Part shown: piece after piece, positions 1 through 8,050 of the stretch
Numbering within the stretch: position 1 is the first letter of the stretch
How the letters are laid out: each line of letters starts with the position of its first letter
Origin: Novosphingobium sp. HII-3
GTDB taxonomy: Bacteria > Pseudomonadota > Alphaproteobacteria > Sphingomonadales > Sphingomonadaceae
NCBI RefSeq assembly: GCF_002916655.1
Contig: NZ_PPSM01000014.1
Span: 558,001 to 622,000, forward strand
Direction of reading: 5' to 3'
Length of the DNA: 64,000 nucleotides
Program-made: the position numbers and the translations under genes
Notes under the pieces: model-generated
What the model saw: the letters and a program-made list of their open reading frames with translations, nothing else
Databases searched by the model: none
What the model was told of the DNA's origin: nothing

Positions 1-598
1 AGCGGGTGGAGCCCGACGAGTACTGCAGATAGCAGATGTCGTCCGGCGAGGCCTTGGGAAGCTCTACCTCGGGCGCGTCCTTCGCAGCAAAATCCGCCCA
101 GGTGGCGTGGGCGCAGCCTTGGCGTTCGGCGGCGGCGGCGGTCATCGCGCCGATCTCGTCCGGGCCGACCAGCAGCACCGGGTCCGAGCTGGAAAGCTGG
201 ACGGCCAGCTGTTCAATGTAGTTGTCCTTGCCGCCGAAACTGGTGGGCAGCGGCAGGGGAACGGGCCAGGCACCGGCGTAGACGGCGCCGCAGAACAGCG
301 CCGCGAAATCGACCCCGGTCTCGGCAATGAGCGCGACCCGGTCGTCCTTCTTCACGCCGCGGGCGACGAGAGCGTGCGCAACCTTCAGCGCGTCCGTGCG
401 TAATTCCGAAAACGGATAGACGCGGATCAGCGTGCCGCGCGGGTCATGGAAGTTGAACCCGCGTTTGCCTTCAGCGGCATAATCCAGGGCGTCGCCAAAT
501 GTGGCGAAGTCGGCGAAGATGCGCGTCTGCGTATCTTCGTTCGGGGTGGGGATGAGTGCCTGCCCCAGATTCGGCACCACGTCGATGGTGTCGGCCAT
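1..598 (-). CDS. Fatty acyl-AMP ligase / acyl-CoA synthetase family, N-terminal part (runs off the left edge)
   Basis: The minus-strand reading frame starts at ATG 598-596 and stays open to the window edge, so about 199 N-terminal residues are visible. It shows the N-terminal fold of an adenylate-forming enzyme, with a RVALIAETG segment and the A3-type phosphate-binding loop YLQYSSGSTR just before the cut. The family activates fatty acids as acyl-AMP and usually hands them to an acyl carrier protein or CoA. The SSGST loop and an early segment beginning FNFHDPRG resemble fatty acyl-AMP ligases of sphingomonads. A role in sphingolipid or polyketide acyl activation is inference, because the partner genes are outside the window. 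The C-terminal domain cannot be judged. Confidence 0.85.
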   Translation of the reverse strand, partial: MADTIDVVPNLGQALIPTPNEDTQTRIFADFATFGDALDYAAEGKRGFNFHDPRGTLIRVYPFSELRTDALKVAHALVARGVKKDDRVALIAETGVDFAALFCGAVYAGAWPVPLPLPTSFGGKDNYIEQLAVQLSSSDPVLLVGPDEIGAMTAAAAERQGCAHATWADFAAKDAPEVELPKASPDDICYLQYSSGSTR

Positions 599-748
599 AT
601 GTTCTAACCCGTTGTAGTTATACCGTTACTCTCACGAGACGGCGCTTTTACCCGGCGCATTGTGAACCGGAGTTGGCTATGGTTGCGTCCCGTTGCGGTC
701 TCGCGCACCCTCCCCAATCCTGCCTGAGTGTGGCACGAATAGGGCAGC

Positions 749-1321
749 ATGTCGGACAAGCGTCGCAATTCCCACCGCAGTGGGCCACCACCCTTGAATC
801 CCACCCGCCTCGAGGAACTGGCGCTGGCCTATGTCGCGCGTTTCGCCACGACGCAAGCCAAGTTGCGCGGTTATCTGCAGCGCAAGCTGCGGGAACGGGG
901 TTGGGACGGGGAGGACGCGCCGCCCCTCGACGCCCTCATCGCCCGGTACTGCGAGCGCGGCTACATCGACGATGCCGCCTGGGCACGGATGAAGGCCGGG
1001 AGCCTGCTGCGGCGCGGCTATGGCGCGCGGCGGGTAGGCGAGGCGCTCGGGCAGGCGGGTGTTGAGGAGGCGCTTCGGGTCGAGGCGCGGCCAGCCGTCG
1101 CGGACCAGCGCCGCGCGGCGCTCGTGCTGGCGCGGCGGAGGCGGTTCGGCCCCTTCGCGCTCGCCACGAGCCGTGGCCTGGCCGACCCGAAAACGCGCGA
1201 TCGGCAGCTTGCCGCGATGTTGCGTGCCGGTCACCCGCTCGACATCGCGCGCCGGATCGTCGAGAGCGATGACGCCGACGCCCTCGAGGAGTGGGCCGAG
1301 TCGGACTTTGGAGACTGTTGA
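749..1321 (+). CDS. recX: Regulatory protein RecX
   Basis: A 190-residue protein of usual RecX length, built of three-helix repeats. Key stretches are LALAYVARFATTQAKLRGYLQRKL near the N-terminus and ERGYIDDAAWARMKAGSL after it, the typical RecX pattern. RecX binds RecA filaments and modulates recombination and the SOS response in the cytoplasm. The start is the ATG after a weak AGGG ribosome site. Its stop codon directly abuts the start of the next lipoprotein gene, so the two are probably co-transcribed. recA is not adjacent, as is common in alphaproteobacteria. Confidence 0.85.
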   Translation: MSDKRRNSHRSGPPPLNPTRLEELALAYVARFATTQAKLRGYLQRKLRERGWDGEDAPPLDALIARYCERGYIDDAAWARMKAGSLLRRGYGARRVGEALGQAGVEEALRVEARPAVADQRRAALVLARRRRFGPFALATSRGLADPKTRDRQLAAMLRAGHPLDIARRIVESDDADALEEWAESDFGDC

Positions 1322-1813
1322 ATGCGCCTGACCCGTTCCATCACCGCTCTGTCGCTCCTGCTGGCTTGCGCCGCCTGTTCGCAGACCGGGCATGAAGCGA
1401 CGGCGAAGCCGACGGCCACACGTCCGGCCGTTCATCCCGTATCCGGACTGCCCGTGGTGCCGCTGACGGTAACCTCGGCCAACGGCACGCACACCTTTCA
1501 GGTGGAAGTCGCCTCCACGACCGAGCAGCAGGCCAAGGGGCTGATGTTCCGCACCGAGATGGGCGAGAACGAAGGCATGATCTTCCCCAACAAGCCGCCG
1601 CGCCCCTCATCGTTCTGGATGCATAACACGGTGATCTCGCTCGACCTCATCTTCATCGGTCCCGACCATCGCATTCTCAACATCATTCCTGAAGCGGTGC
1701 CTTACGACGAAACACCGCTCCGTTCCGACGGCGTGGCCGCCGCGGTGCTGGAGCTGAACGGCGGGCGTGCCGCCCAGCTGGGCCTCAAGGCTGGCGACAA
1801 GGTGCGCTGGTGA
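1322..1813 (+). CDS. DUF192 family lipoprotein
   Basis: A 163-residue protein with a lipoprotein signal: a short basic start, a hydrophobic stretch and the lipobox LLACAAC, so it is likely anchored in the membrane facing the periplasm. Residues from about 45 to the end match the DUF192 pattern, with VEVASTTEQQAKGLMFR, MIFPN, FWMHNTVISLDLIFIG and a C-terminal VLELNGGRA...GLKAGDKV segment. The function of DUF192 is not established. The gene begins immediately at the recX stop codon, suggesting translational coupling. Confidence 0.85.
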   Translation: MRLTRSITALSLLLACAACSQTGHEATAKPTATRPAVHPVSGLPVVPLTVTSANGTHTFQVEVASTTEQQAKGLMFRTEMGENEGMIFPNKPPRPSSFWMHNTVISLDLIFIGPDHRILNIIPEAVPYDETPLRSDGVAAAVLELNGGRAAQLGLKAGDKVRW

Positions 1814-1902
1814 GGCGAAACCGCCCGCTTCGTGGATGAAGCCGCGTTTCGGCCCCTCTTCACCCTTGCCTTGGAGGGGGGTTCGGGGCTAACGCGCGGC
1901 TC

Positions 1903-2310
1903 ATGGGAATCCTGTCCAAGATCTTCACCTGGTGGGACGGCGCCACCATCGGCACCTCGCTCTGGAGTTCGCGCAACGGCGAGCATGTCGGCACCGACTC
2001 ACAGGGCAACAAGTACTATCGTTCCAAGAACGACAAGGTGAAGACGGCTGAAGGGCTGGACCGCCGGTGGGTGATCTACGCCGGCGCCAACGATGCCAGC
2101 AACGTTCCGGCCGAATGGCATGGCTGGCTGCACCACCAGTACGACGGCGTTCCCGAAAGCCATCTGCCGCCGCCGCGCATCTGGGAGGTGGATTACACCC
2201 CCAACGCCACTGGCACGGCAACGGCGTACCGTCCGCAGGGCGCGCTTGAGCGGGGTGGCCGCCGCGCCGCCGCGACGGGCGACTACGAAGCCTGGTCCCC
2301 GGAAGCCTGA
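1903..2310 (+). CDS. NADH:ubiquinone oxidoreductase subunit NDUFA12 family protein
   Basis: A 135-residue protein matching the NDUFA12 (B17.2) accessory subunit of respiratory complex I, found in alphaproteobacteria and mitochondria. Recognisable segments are FTWWDGATIGT near the start, GNKYYR, RRWVIYAG, PAEWHGWLHHQ and a C-terminal YEAWSPEA. In the family these residues lie along the peripheral arm of complex I on the cytoplasmic side. The core nuo operon is not in this window. It sits just upstream of the DUF2155 gene, an arrangement often seen next to aat in alphaproteobacteria. Confidence 0.9.
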   Translation: MGILSKIFTWWDGATIGTSLWSSRNGEHVGTDSQGNKYYRSKNDKVKTAEGLDRRWVIYAGANDASNVPAEWHGWLHHQYDGVPESHLPPPRIWEVDYTPNATGTATAYRPQGALERGGRRAAATGDYEAWSPEA

Positions 2311-2321
2311 GGGTTCCCCTC

Positions 2322-2975
2322 GTGGCTCGCTTGAGGATTGCGACGGCGCTTTCGCTGCTGTCGGTCCTTGCGGCCTGCGGCAGCGAACCTGCACCGGAAG
2401 TGCAGGACACCAGCGTGCCGGACGCCATCGCCGGAATGCAGGCCGCGCCTGCTCAGGCGGCGCAGGGCCAGCAGATCGGAACGCCCAACAAGGACCGTGT
2501 GGTCACGCTGGGCGTGCTCAACAAGCGCAACAACCTTACTCAGAACCTGGTGATGAAGCCGGGCGAATCGCGGCGTATCGGCAATCTCGTCGTGAAGGTC
2601 GCTACGTGCGAGAAGACGCTTCCCTGGGAACGGCCTCAGGAAGAGGGCGCTTTCGTGCAGGTCTTCGTCGAGCAGCGACGCACCACGGCTGAGAAGCTGG
2701 CGTGGCACAAGGTGTTCTCCGGCTGGCTGTTTAGGAACAATCCCGGCGCCAACGTGGTCGAGCATCCCGTCTATGACGTCTGGGTTAAGAGCTGCGCGAT
2801 GAGCTTCCCGGGCGAAGAGGAAAGCCCGGCGGAAGCGGCTTCGTCCAGCAGGGCTGCGAAGGCGTCCGGCAACGGTGGCACGCCCGCGGCGGCGCCGACG
2901 GCGGAGCCGGTGCCCGCGCCGACTCCCACTCCCGAAGAGCCCGAGCCGGTCGAGGAACCAGCGGTCGAGGAGTGA
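2322..2975 (+). CDS. DUF2155 domain lipoprotein with Pro/Glu-rich tail
   Basis: The likely start is GTG 2322, which gives a clean lipoprotein signal ending in LAACGSEP; no nearer ATG fits. The 217-residue product carries the DUF2155 domain from about residue 65 to 155, with conserved CEKTLPWERPQEEGAFVQV and GWLFRNNPGANVVEHPVYDVWVKSC (split here by position, the second ending near base 2793). The remaining 60 residues are low complexity, rich in Pro, Glu and Ala. That tail is antisense to the 3' end of aat over about 205 bp. The function of DUF2155 is unknown; a periplasmic location is expected from the signal. Confidence 0.85.
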   Translation: MARLRIATALSLLSVLAACGSEPAPEVQDTSVPDAIAGMQAAPAQAAQGQQIGTPNKDRVVTLGVLNKRNNLTQNLVMKPGESRRIGNLVVKVATCEKTLPWERPQEEGAFVQVFVEQRRTTAEKLAWHKVFSGWLFRNNPGANVVEHPVYDVWVKSCAMSFPGEEESPAEAASSSRAAKASGNGGTPAAAPTAEPVPAPTPTPEEPEPVEEPAVEE

Positions 2976-3592
2976 TCGGCCGAATGGTGCGCCTGCGCCG
3001 CCTGCAGCAGCGCAAGATAACGCTTCTGGGGAATCTCGACAGCCCCGAGCGAGGCGAGGTGCGGGGTGAGGAACTGGCAGTCCAGCAGTGTCGCGCCCGC
3101 CCGGCGCAGCGCCGCCACTAGCCAGCACAGTGCTACCTTCGATGAATCGCTAACGGTCGAGAACATCGATTCGCCGCAGAACACCCGGTCAAAGCCGACA
3201 CCGTAAAGTCCGCCCACCAGTTCGCCTTCGCGCCACACCTCGATCGAGTGAGCGTGGCCTAGGAAGTGGAGGTTTTCGTAACTCGCCTGGATGCGATGGC
3301 TGATCCAGCTGCCGCCTTCCTCGTCGGCCTCCCCGCGGCGCGGCGCCGCGCAGGCATCCATCACCTGGGCGAAGGCGCGGTTGCAGGTCACGTCGAACTT
3401 CCCGCGCTTCAGGGTGCGGGCAAGGGACTGCGACAGATGAAGTCCGTCCAGCGGAAGGATGGCGCGCAGGCGCGGCTCGATCCAGAAGATCTCCGGATCG
3501 TCGCGGCTGTCCGACATCGGAAATATCCCGCTTCGGTAAGCGAGCATCAGCAGTTCGGGTTCGATGATCGGGTTTGACCGGGGGGCGTGCAC
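2771..3592 (-). CDS. aat: Leucyl/phenylalanyl-tRNA--protein transferase
   Basis: The enzyme adds Leu or Phe from aminoacyl-tRNA to proteins with N-terminal Lys or Arg, marking them for ClpAP in the N-end rule pathway. Family motifs are LMLAYRSGIFPMSD, the domain around GHAHSIEVWREGELVGGLYG, VFCGESMFS and LLDCQFLTPHLASLGAVEI. The start is GTG 3592. The usual domain ends near residue 210; an Ala/Gly/Ser-rich linker then leads to a C-terminal SSPGKLIAQLLTQTS peptide. I recall similar endings in other sphingomonad Aat proteins, so I keep the full 273 residues. The linker lies antisense to the tail of the DUF2155 gene. Confidence 0.9.
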   Translation of the reverse strand: MHAPRSNPIIEPELLMLAYRSGIFPMSDSRDDPEIFWIEPRLRAILPLDGLHLSQSLARTLKRGKFDVTCNRAFAQVMDACAAPRRGEADEEGGSWISHRIQASYENLHFLGHAHSIEVWREGELVGGLYGVGFDRVFCGESMFSTVSDSSKVALCWLVAALRRAGATLLDCQFLTPHLASLGAVEIPQKRYLALLQAAQAHHSADHSSTAGSSTGSGSSGVGVGAGTGSAVGAAAGVPPLPDAFAALLDEAASAGLSSSPGKLIAQLLTQTS

Positions 3593-3708
3593 GGCATCAT
3601 GCTAGCAGAACGTGAGCGCCAGTGCACTAAGCCGCGCACTATTGCGTTTGACTGGAAAATCCCCGCTTGCCATCCTGGCGGTCTCCCATTAGAGGCCGCC
3701 GAGCCCGC

Positions 3709-3784
3709 AGGAGTGTAGCTCAGTTGGTAGAGCATCGGTCTCCAAAACCGAGGGCCCACGGTTCGAGTCCGTGCACTCCTGCCA
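3709..3784 (+). tRNA. tRNA-Trp (anticodon CCA)
   Basis: A full cloverleaf is visible: acceptor arms AGGAGTG and CACTCCT, D-loop AGCTCAGTTGGTAGAGC, anticodon stem-loop CGGTCTCCAAAACCG with CCA anticodon, and a GGTTCGAGTCC T-arm. The 3' CCA is encoded (3782-3784). In many proteobacteria tRNA-Trp lies directly ahead of secE; here a 508-residue membrane protein gene sits between them. Confidence 0.97.
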
Positions 3785-4027
3785 GCACTTTTCCGATAAA
3801 TCGACGCTTACCCCAGCGGGGGGCACCTGCTCCGCCGGGCGCTTGCTCAACCGGACGGATCTGCCGCGCGCCCGGGGCTTGGCAGCGGTGCGGAACGCGC
3901 TTCGCCGCACGCGCGCGGGAAGAGGGTGCTGCACGGGATTCATTTGCGGGCAAACTTGCTCTAGGAGAGCCCGTTCGCCGATTCGGACAGTTGTCGAACG
4001 GACAAAGCGGGAAAGATCCAGTCGCAC

Positions 4028-5554
4028 ATGCACGCCAGCGCGCAGCCTGAGACAGTCGAGGCCGGTCCCGGCCGGAGCAGCGAGACGTACAAGCGGACAC
4101 GCCACGAGGCAGTGTGGATGGGCTTTGTCCTGTCCTGCCTCGCCATGCTTCCGGCCATCGTAGCCTGGACGCCGCAGATGACGGATTATCCGTCGCACCT
4201 GGCCGGATACAAGATCATGCTCGACCATGGGCACGATCCGTTCCTGACGCGCTACTTCCTGTTCAAGTGGCACTGGACCGGCAACCTCGGCGTCGAATTG
4301 CTGATGGTGCCGCTCACCCCGATTCTGGGCCTGGAAGCGGCCGGGCGCTTCATCGTGGCGGTCATTCCGTTCCTCACCGGCATGGCGATCATGGCAGTCG
4401 AGTGGAGCTTGCGGAAGCGGGTCGGGGTCGGTGCGATCCTGGCTTTTGCGATGATCTGGTCGCCCTCGTTCCTGATGGGATTCCTCAATTACTCGCTGTC
4501 CATAGCCGTGGCGCTGTTCATCTTTGCCGCCTGGGTGCGACTGGGGAACTGGCCCTGGCGCTGGGCGGTGATGATCCCTGCAGGCTTCGTGGTCTGGCTC
4601 TGCCACGTATCGGGGTGGGGCGTTATGGGCGTCCTGGTATTCGGCTACGAATGGTCGCGCCGTTCCGGGTGGAGGGACTGGCGACCGTTCCTGAAGCCAT
4701 GGCCGCTGATCTTCCCGCTGCTGCCGATGCTGCTTGGCGTCGGTGCGAACACGAAGGTGTCCTACGGCCGCTGGGGCGTGCTCGAATACAAGTGGCAGAT
4801 CCTCTACAAGGCGATGCGCAGCTACGACAAGGTCTTCGACATCACCAGCCTGTGCCTGGTGATGGCGGTGGTCGTGGCCGCGCTGATCATCCGGCGCTTT
4901 GATGGCCGGGTCGGCTGGGCCGCGCTGATCCTGCTCGTGCTGACACTGCTTGTGCCGCGTCAGATCTTCGGCGGGGACTACGCGGACTATCGACTGAGCA
5001 CGACCGCGCTGCTGGTTGCGTGCCTTGCGATCGACTGGCCCGTGCCGCGCTGGGGCCTTGCGCTGGCGGGGCTCCTGTTCAGCGCCCGCATCGCGGTGAC
5101 CACGGTGGTCTGGTACGAGGACGCGCAGACCTCGCGCCAACTGATCGGGGCTCTCGACCATGTGCCCGAAGGTGCGCGGGTGGCGACAGCCGTGGCAATT
5201 CCGCGGCAGCAGTGGCTGTTCGGCCCGTTCGAGCATTTCGGCAGCTATGCCGTCGTGCGCCGCAGTTCGATGGAGAACTCCAACTTCGCGCTTCCAGACG
5301 TGCACATGCTCTCGATGCGCGAGACGCGCTATCGCTTCAACGACCCGACGCACCGCATCCTCTATGGCGAAAACCAGCGCATAGACTTGCGCAAGTTCAA
5401 GCCGGCGCGCCACGCCGATTACTTGTGGTTCATCGGCACCAAGGCGCCGATCGCGATCCCGGACGGCGCCCGGATTGTCTATGCGACGCCCAACTCCTTT
5501 CTTGCCCGGCTCCCGGATTCGGTGGACCTTGCAAATCCGGGCAACGGAAGCTAA
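4028..5554 (+). CDS. Polytopic membrane protein of unknown function, GT-C-like layout
   Basis: I do not recognise a named family. The 508-residue protein has a charged cytoplasmic N-terminus, a first membrane segment near residues 32-50, then TPQMTDYPSHLAGYKIM, which by position resembles the first periplasmic loop of GT-C glycosyltransferases, followed by about nine more hydrophobic segments. A soluble domain of about 130 residues follows from residue 370. This layout suggests a lipid-linked sugar transferase or related envelope protein, but no catalytic motif proves it. It lies between tRNA-Trp and secE, with 126 bp before secE, and looks like an insertion into an otherwise conserved neighbourhood. 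Base composition is similar to its neighbours. Confidence 0.75.
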   Translation: MHASAQPETVEAGPGRSSETYKRTRHEAVWMGFVLSCLAMLPAIVAWTPQMTDYPSHLAGYKIMLDHGHDPFLTRYFLFKWHWTGNLGVELLMVPLTPILGLEAAGRFIVAVIPFLTGMAIMAVEWSLRKRVGVGAILAFAMIWSPSFLMGFLNYSLSIAVALFIFAAWVRLGNWPWRWAVMIPAGFVVWLCHVSGWGVMGVLVFGYEWSRRSGWRDWRPFLKPWPLIFPLLPMLLGVGANTKVSYGRWGVLEYKWQILYKAMRSYDKVFDITSLCLVMAVVVAALIIRRFDGRVGWAALILLVLTLLVPRQIFGGDYADYRLSTTALLVACLAIDWPVPRWGLALAGLLFSARIAVTTVVWYEDAQTSRQLIGALDHVPEGARVATAVAIPRQQWLFGPFEHFGSYAVVRRSSMENSNFALPDVHMLSMRETRYRFNDPTHRILYGENQRIDLRKFKPARHADYLWFIGTKAPIAIPDGARIVYATPNSFLARLPDSVDLANPGNGS

Positions 5555-5680
5555 ATCCCCGGTTCCTCCCGACAGGCGGACTTCATCAGCCCCTCCCGGC
5601 CAAGGCCGGGGCGGCGATGGCCCCTAGGCGGAAGACACGCAAATTTCCGCGCCGAGCGGCATATTAGAGAGCGACGTAAG

Positions 5681-5875
5681 ATGGCCAAGATCACCCCCGG
5701 CGAATTCATGCGCCAGGTTCAGGCGGAAGCGCGCAAGGTCCACTGGCCGTCTCGCCAGGAGACGGTGACGACGGCCATTTTCGTGGGCCTGATGACGGTG
5801 CTTCTGGCTGTGTTCTTCCTGGGCATCGACGCGCTGTTCGGCTGGGTCGTCAGCGCGCTGCTGTCGGCCCTTTAA
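5681..5875 (+). CDS. secE: Preprotein translocase subunit SecE
   Basis: A 64-residue single-span SecE of the short alphaproteobacterial type. It has the amphipathic segment FMRQVQAEARKVHWPSRQET followed by the single membrane helix from about residue 30 to 60. SecE clamps SecY in the plasma-membrane translocon. The gene is followed after 28 bp by nusG, the usual pair, and they are expected to share a transcript. Confidence 0.95.
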   Translation: MAKITPGEFMRQVQAEARKVHWPSRQETVTTAIFVGLMTVLLAVFFLGIDALFGWVVSALLSAL

Positions 5876-5903
5876 TCGCCAGACCTTAGGACGAAGAGAC
5901 AAC

Positions 5904-6440
5904 ATGGCCCGCTGGTACATCATCCACGCCTATTCCGGCTTCGAGAACAAGGTTAAGGAAGCCATCATCACCGAGGCCGAGCGCATCGGCCTCTCGCAGC
6001 TCGTCGAGGACGTCCAGGTTCCCTCGGAAACCATTACCGAGGTGAAGCGCGGCAAGAAGGTCCAGACCGAGCGGAAGACCATGCCCGGCTACGTTCTCGC
6101 CAAGCTGACGCTGAACGATGACGTCTACCATCTCGTGAAGAACACGCCGAAGGTGACGGGTTTCCTTGGCAACAACGGCAAGCCGCAGGCCATCAGCGAG
6201 AGCGAGGCTTCGCGCTACTTCGGCGCGGCCGAAGCTGCCGCCGCCGCGCCGCGCAAGACCGTCAACATCGACTACGAGATCGGCGATTCGGTGAAGGTGC
6301 TGGACGGCCCGTTCGCCAGCTTCAACGGCATTGTCGAAGAACTCGACTTCGACAAGAACCGCGTCAAGGTTGCGGTGTCGATCTTCGGCCGCGCCACGCC
6401 GGTCGAGCTGGAGTTCGAGCACGTCGAACTCAGCAAGTAA
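5904..6440 (+). CDS. nusG: Transcription termination/antitermination protein NusG
   Basis: A 178-residue NusG. The N-terminal NGN domain opens with RWYIIHAYSGFENKVKEAI and contains the segment KTMPGYVLAKL; the C-terminal KOW domain is visible as GDSVKVLDGPFASFNGIVEE and ends EHVELSK. NusG binds RNA polymerase and couples it to Rho or to ribosomal protein S10. The linker between domains is Ala-rich. An intrinsic terminator follows, so rplK-rplA is probably read mostly from its own promoter. Confidence 0.96.
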   Translation: MARWYIIHAYSGFENKVKEAIITEAERIGLSQLVEDVQVPSETITEVKRGKKVQTERKTMPGYVLAKLTLNDDVYHLVKNTPKVTGFLGNNGKPQAISESEASRYFGAAEAAAAAPRKTVNIDYEIGDSVKVLDGPFASFNGIVEELDFDKNRVKVAVSIFGRATPVELEFEHVELSK

Positions 6441-6500
6441 GGCGGCAGCGCTTTCGCGGTCTCGGCGTCTGACGGGACTTGCGTGCCGCGCCAGTCGAAA

Positions 6501-6526
6501 CGCCCTGCCGCCGTGCAGGGCGTTTT
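6501..6526 (+). terminator. Intrinsic terminator after nusG
   Basis: An 8-bp perfect stem (CGCCCTGC at 6501-6508 with GCAGGGCG at 6515-6522) with a 6-base loop is followed by TTTT. It separates secE-nusG from rplK-rplA. Confidence 0.8.
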
Positions 6527-6738
6527 CGTGTTCGCAGCAGGGTTCCCCTCCGGTAAGCGGTAAGGGGGCGCGCGGCTGCAAACCAGCGCTTCCCTTTAGC
6601 GGGCTTTTCGTATAGGGGCGCCCCCTTCGGAGCGGCTTTGGCCGTGACGATTCCCTGCGGGAGGGCTTCAGGGCCCGTGACACCGCTAGGCATGAGCGTC
6701 GGCGTCATCGACGCGACAGTGTGAAAAGGAGCGGCCAC

Positions 6739-7170
6739 ATGGCCAAGAAGATTACAGGCTACATCAAGCTGCAGGTTCCGGCCGGCAAGGCCAACCCGTC
6801 GCCGCCGATCGGTCCGGCGCTGGGTCAGCGCGGCGTGAACATCATGGAATTCTGCAAGGCGTTCAACGCCGCGACGCAGGAACTCGAGAACGGCATGCCG
6901 ATCCCGACCATCATCACGGTCTACGCGGATCGCAGCTTCACCTTCGTCACCAAGACCCCGCCCGCAACCTTCCTCATCAAGAAGGCCGCCGGACTGAAGT
7001 CGGGTTCGAAGGAGCCGGGCAAGGTTTCGGCCGGAACGATCAAGCGCTCGCAGCTTGCTGAGATCGCACAGGTCAAGATGCCCGATCTGAACGCCAACGA
7101 CATCGAAGCGGCGACGAAGATCATCGAAGGCTCCGCGCGCGCGATGGGCCTCCAAGTGGTGGAGGGCTGA
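6739..7170 (+). CDS. rplK: 50S ribosomal protein L11
   Basis: A 143-residue L11, with the conserved opening [20 protein letters not shown], the [19 protein letters not shown] segment and the C-terminal rRNA-binding domain with [14 protein letters not shown]. The start at 6739 is chosen over an in-frame GTG six codons upstream because it gives the family N-terminus and has AAGGAG about 8 bases ahead. L11 forms the GTPase-associated centre with 23S rRNA. rplA follows after 4 bp. Confidence 0.97.
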   Translation: MAKKITGYIKLQVPAGKANPSPPIGPALGQRGVNIMEFCKAFNAATQELENGMPIPTIITVYADRSFTFVTKTPPATFLIKKAAGLKSGSKEPGKVSAGTIKRSQLAEIAQVKMPDLNANDIEAATKIIEGSARAMGLQVVEG

Positions 7171-7174
7171 TAAG

Positions 7175-7876
7175 ATGGCCAAGCAGACCAAGAACCAGAA
7201 GGCCCGTGCTGCGAAGCTGGGCGACAACATGAAGCTCTACGGTGTCGACGAAGCGCTGCAGACGCTGCGCGACGTCAAGACCACCAAGTTCGACGAGACC
7301 ATTGAAGTCGCGATGAACCTGGGCGTTGACCCGCGTCACGCCGACCAGATGGTCCGTGGCATGGTTTCGCTTCCGGCCGGCACCGGCAAGACCGTTCGCG
7401 TCGCCGTGTTCGCCAAGGGCGACAAGGCTGCCGAAGCTCTCGCAGCCGGTGCGGACAAGGTTGGCGCCGAAGACCTCATGGAAGACATGCAGGCGGGCAA
7501 CCTCGACTACGACCGCGTCATCGCCACCCCGGACATGATGGGCGTCGTCGGCCGTCTCGGCAAGCTGCTGGGCCCCAAGGGTCTCATGCCGAACCCGAAG
7601 CTGGGCACCGTCACCCCGAACGTGACGCAGGCCGTGAAGGACGCCAAGGGCGGCCAGATCGAGTTCCGCGTCGAGAAGCAGGGCATCATCCACGCCGGCA
7701 TCGGCAAGATGTCGTTCTCGGATGCCGACCTGAAGACCAACTTCACGGCGTTCGTCGACGCGATCGTCAAGGCGAAGCCGTCGGGTGCCAAGGGCAAGTA
7801 CGTTCGCAAGATCTCGCTCTCGTCCTCGATGGGCCCGGGCCTGAAGATCGACACGACCGAGATCGCCGGCGCCTGA
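7175..7876 (+). CDS. rplA: 50S ribosomal protein L1
   Basis: A 233-residue L1, with [37 protein letters not shown] and a C-terminal [21 protein letters not shown]1 forms the mobile stalk at the E site and in many bacteria represses its own rplK-rplA mRNA. Here the operon stops after rplA at a strong terminator; rplJ, rplL, rpoB and rpoC do not follow, unlike the common bacterial order. Confidence 0.97.
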   Translation: MAKQTKNQKARAAKLGDNMKLYGVDEALQTLRDVKTTKFDETIEVAMNLGVDPRHADQMVRGMVSLPAGTGKTVRVAVFAKGDKAAEALAAGADKVGAEDLMEDMQAGNLDYDRVIATPDMMGVVGRLGKLLGPKGLMPNPKLGTVTPNVTQAVKDAKGGQIEFRVEKQGIIHAGIGKMSFSDADLKTNFTAFVDAIVKAKPSGAKGKYVRKISLSSSMGPGLKIDTTEIAGA

Positions 7877-7902
7877 TTTCAGCGCCGACGTAACGGATTG
7901 AA

Positions 7903-7932
7903 GGGCCGGGAGGGAGACCTCCCGGCCCTTTT
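7903..7932 (+). terminator. Intrinsic terminator after rplA
   Basis: An 11-bp perfect stem (GGGCCGGGAGG at 7903-7913 with CCTCCCGGCCC at 7918-7928), loop GAGA, followed by TTTT. This ends the L11-L1 operon. Confidence 0.92.
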
Positions 7933-8050
7933 CGTTTGTCCGCCCCGGCGGTGTCTTTGTCTCGGCCCGCCAGCCCATTTACTGCCCGCGCAATTGGCTG
8001 TAGGTGGATGCTGTACACATGTTCAGCATCCTGCCGGGAGAGGCGGCCAC

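Noticed and set aside
3689..5413. A 574-residue minus-strand frame across tRNA-Trp and the membrane protein gene
   Set aside because: It overlaps a clear tRNA and has the His/Arg/Gln-rich make-up of an antisense frame.
5595..5610. CCCGGC-CAAG-GCCGGG hairpin ahead of secE as a terminator
   Set aside because: Short stem, no T tract; kept only as a weak structure.
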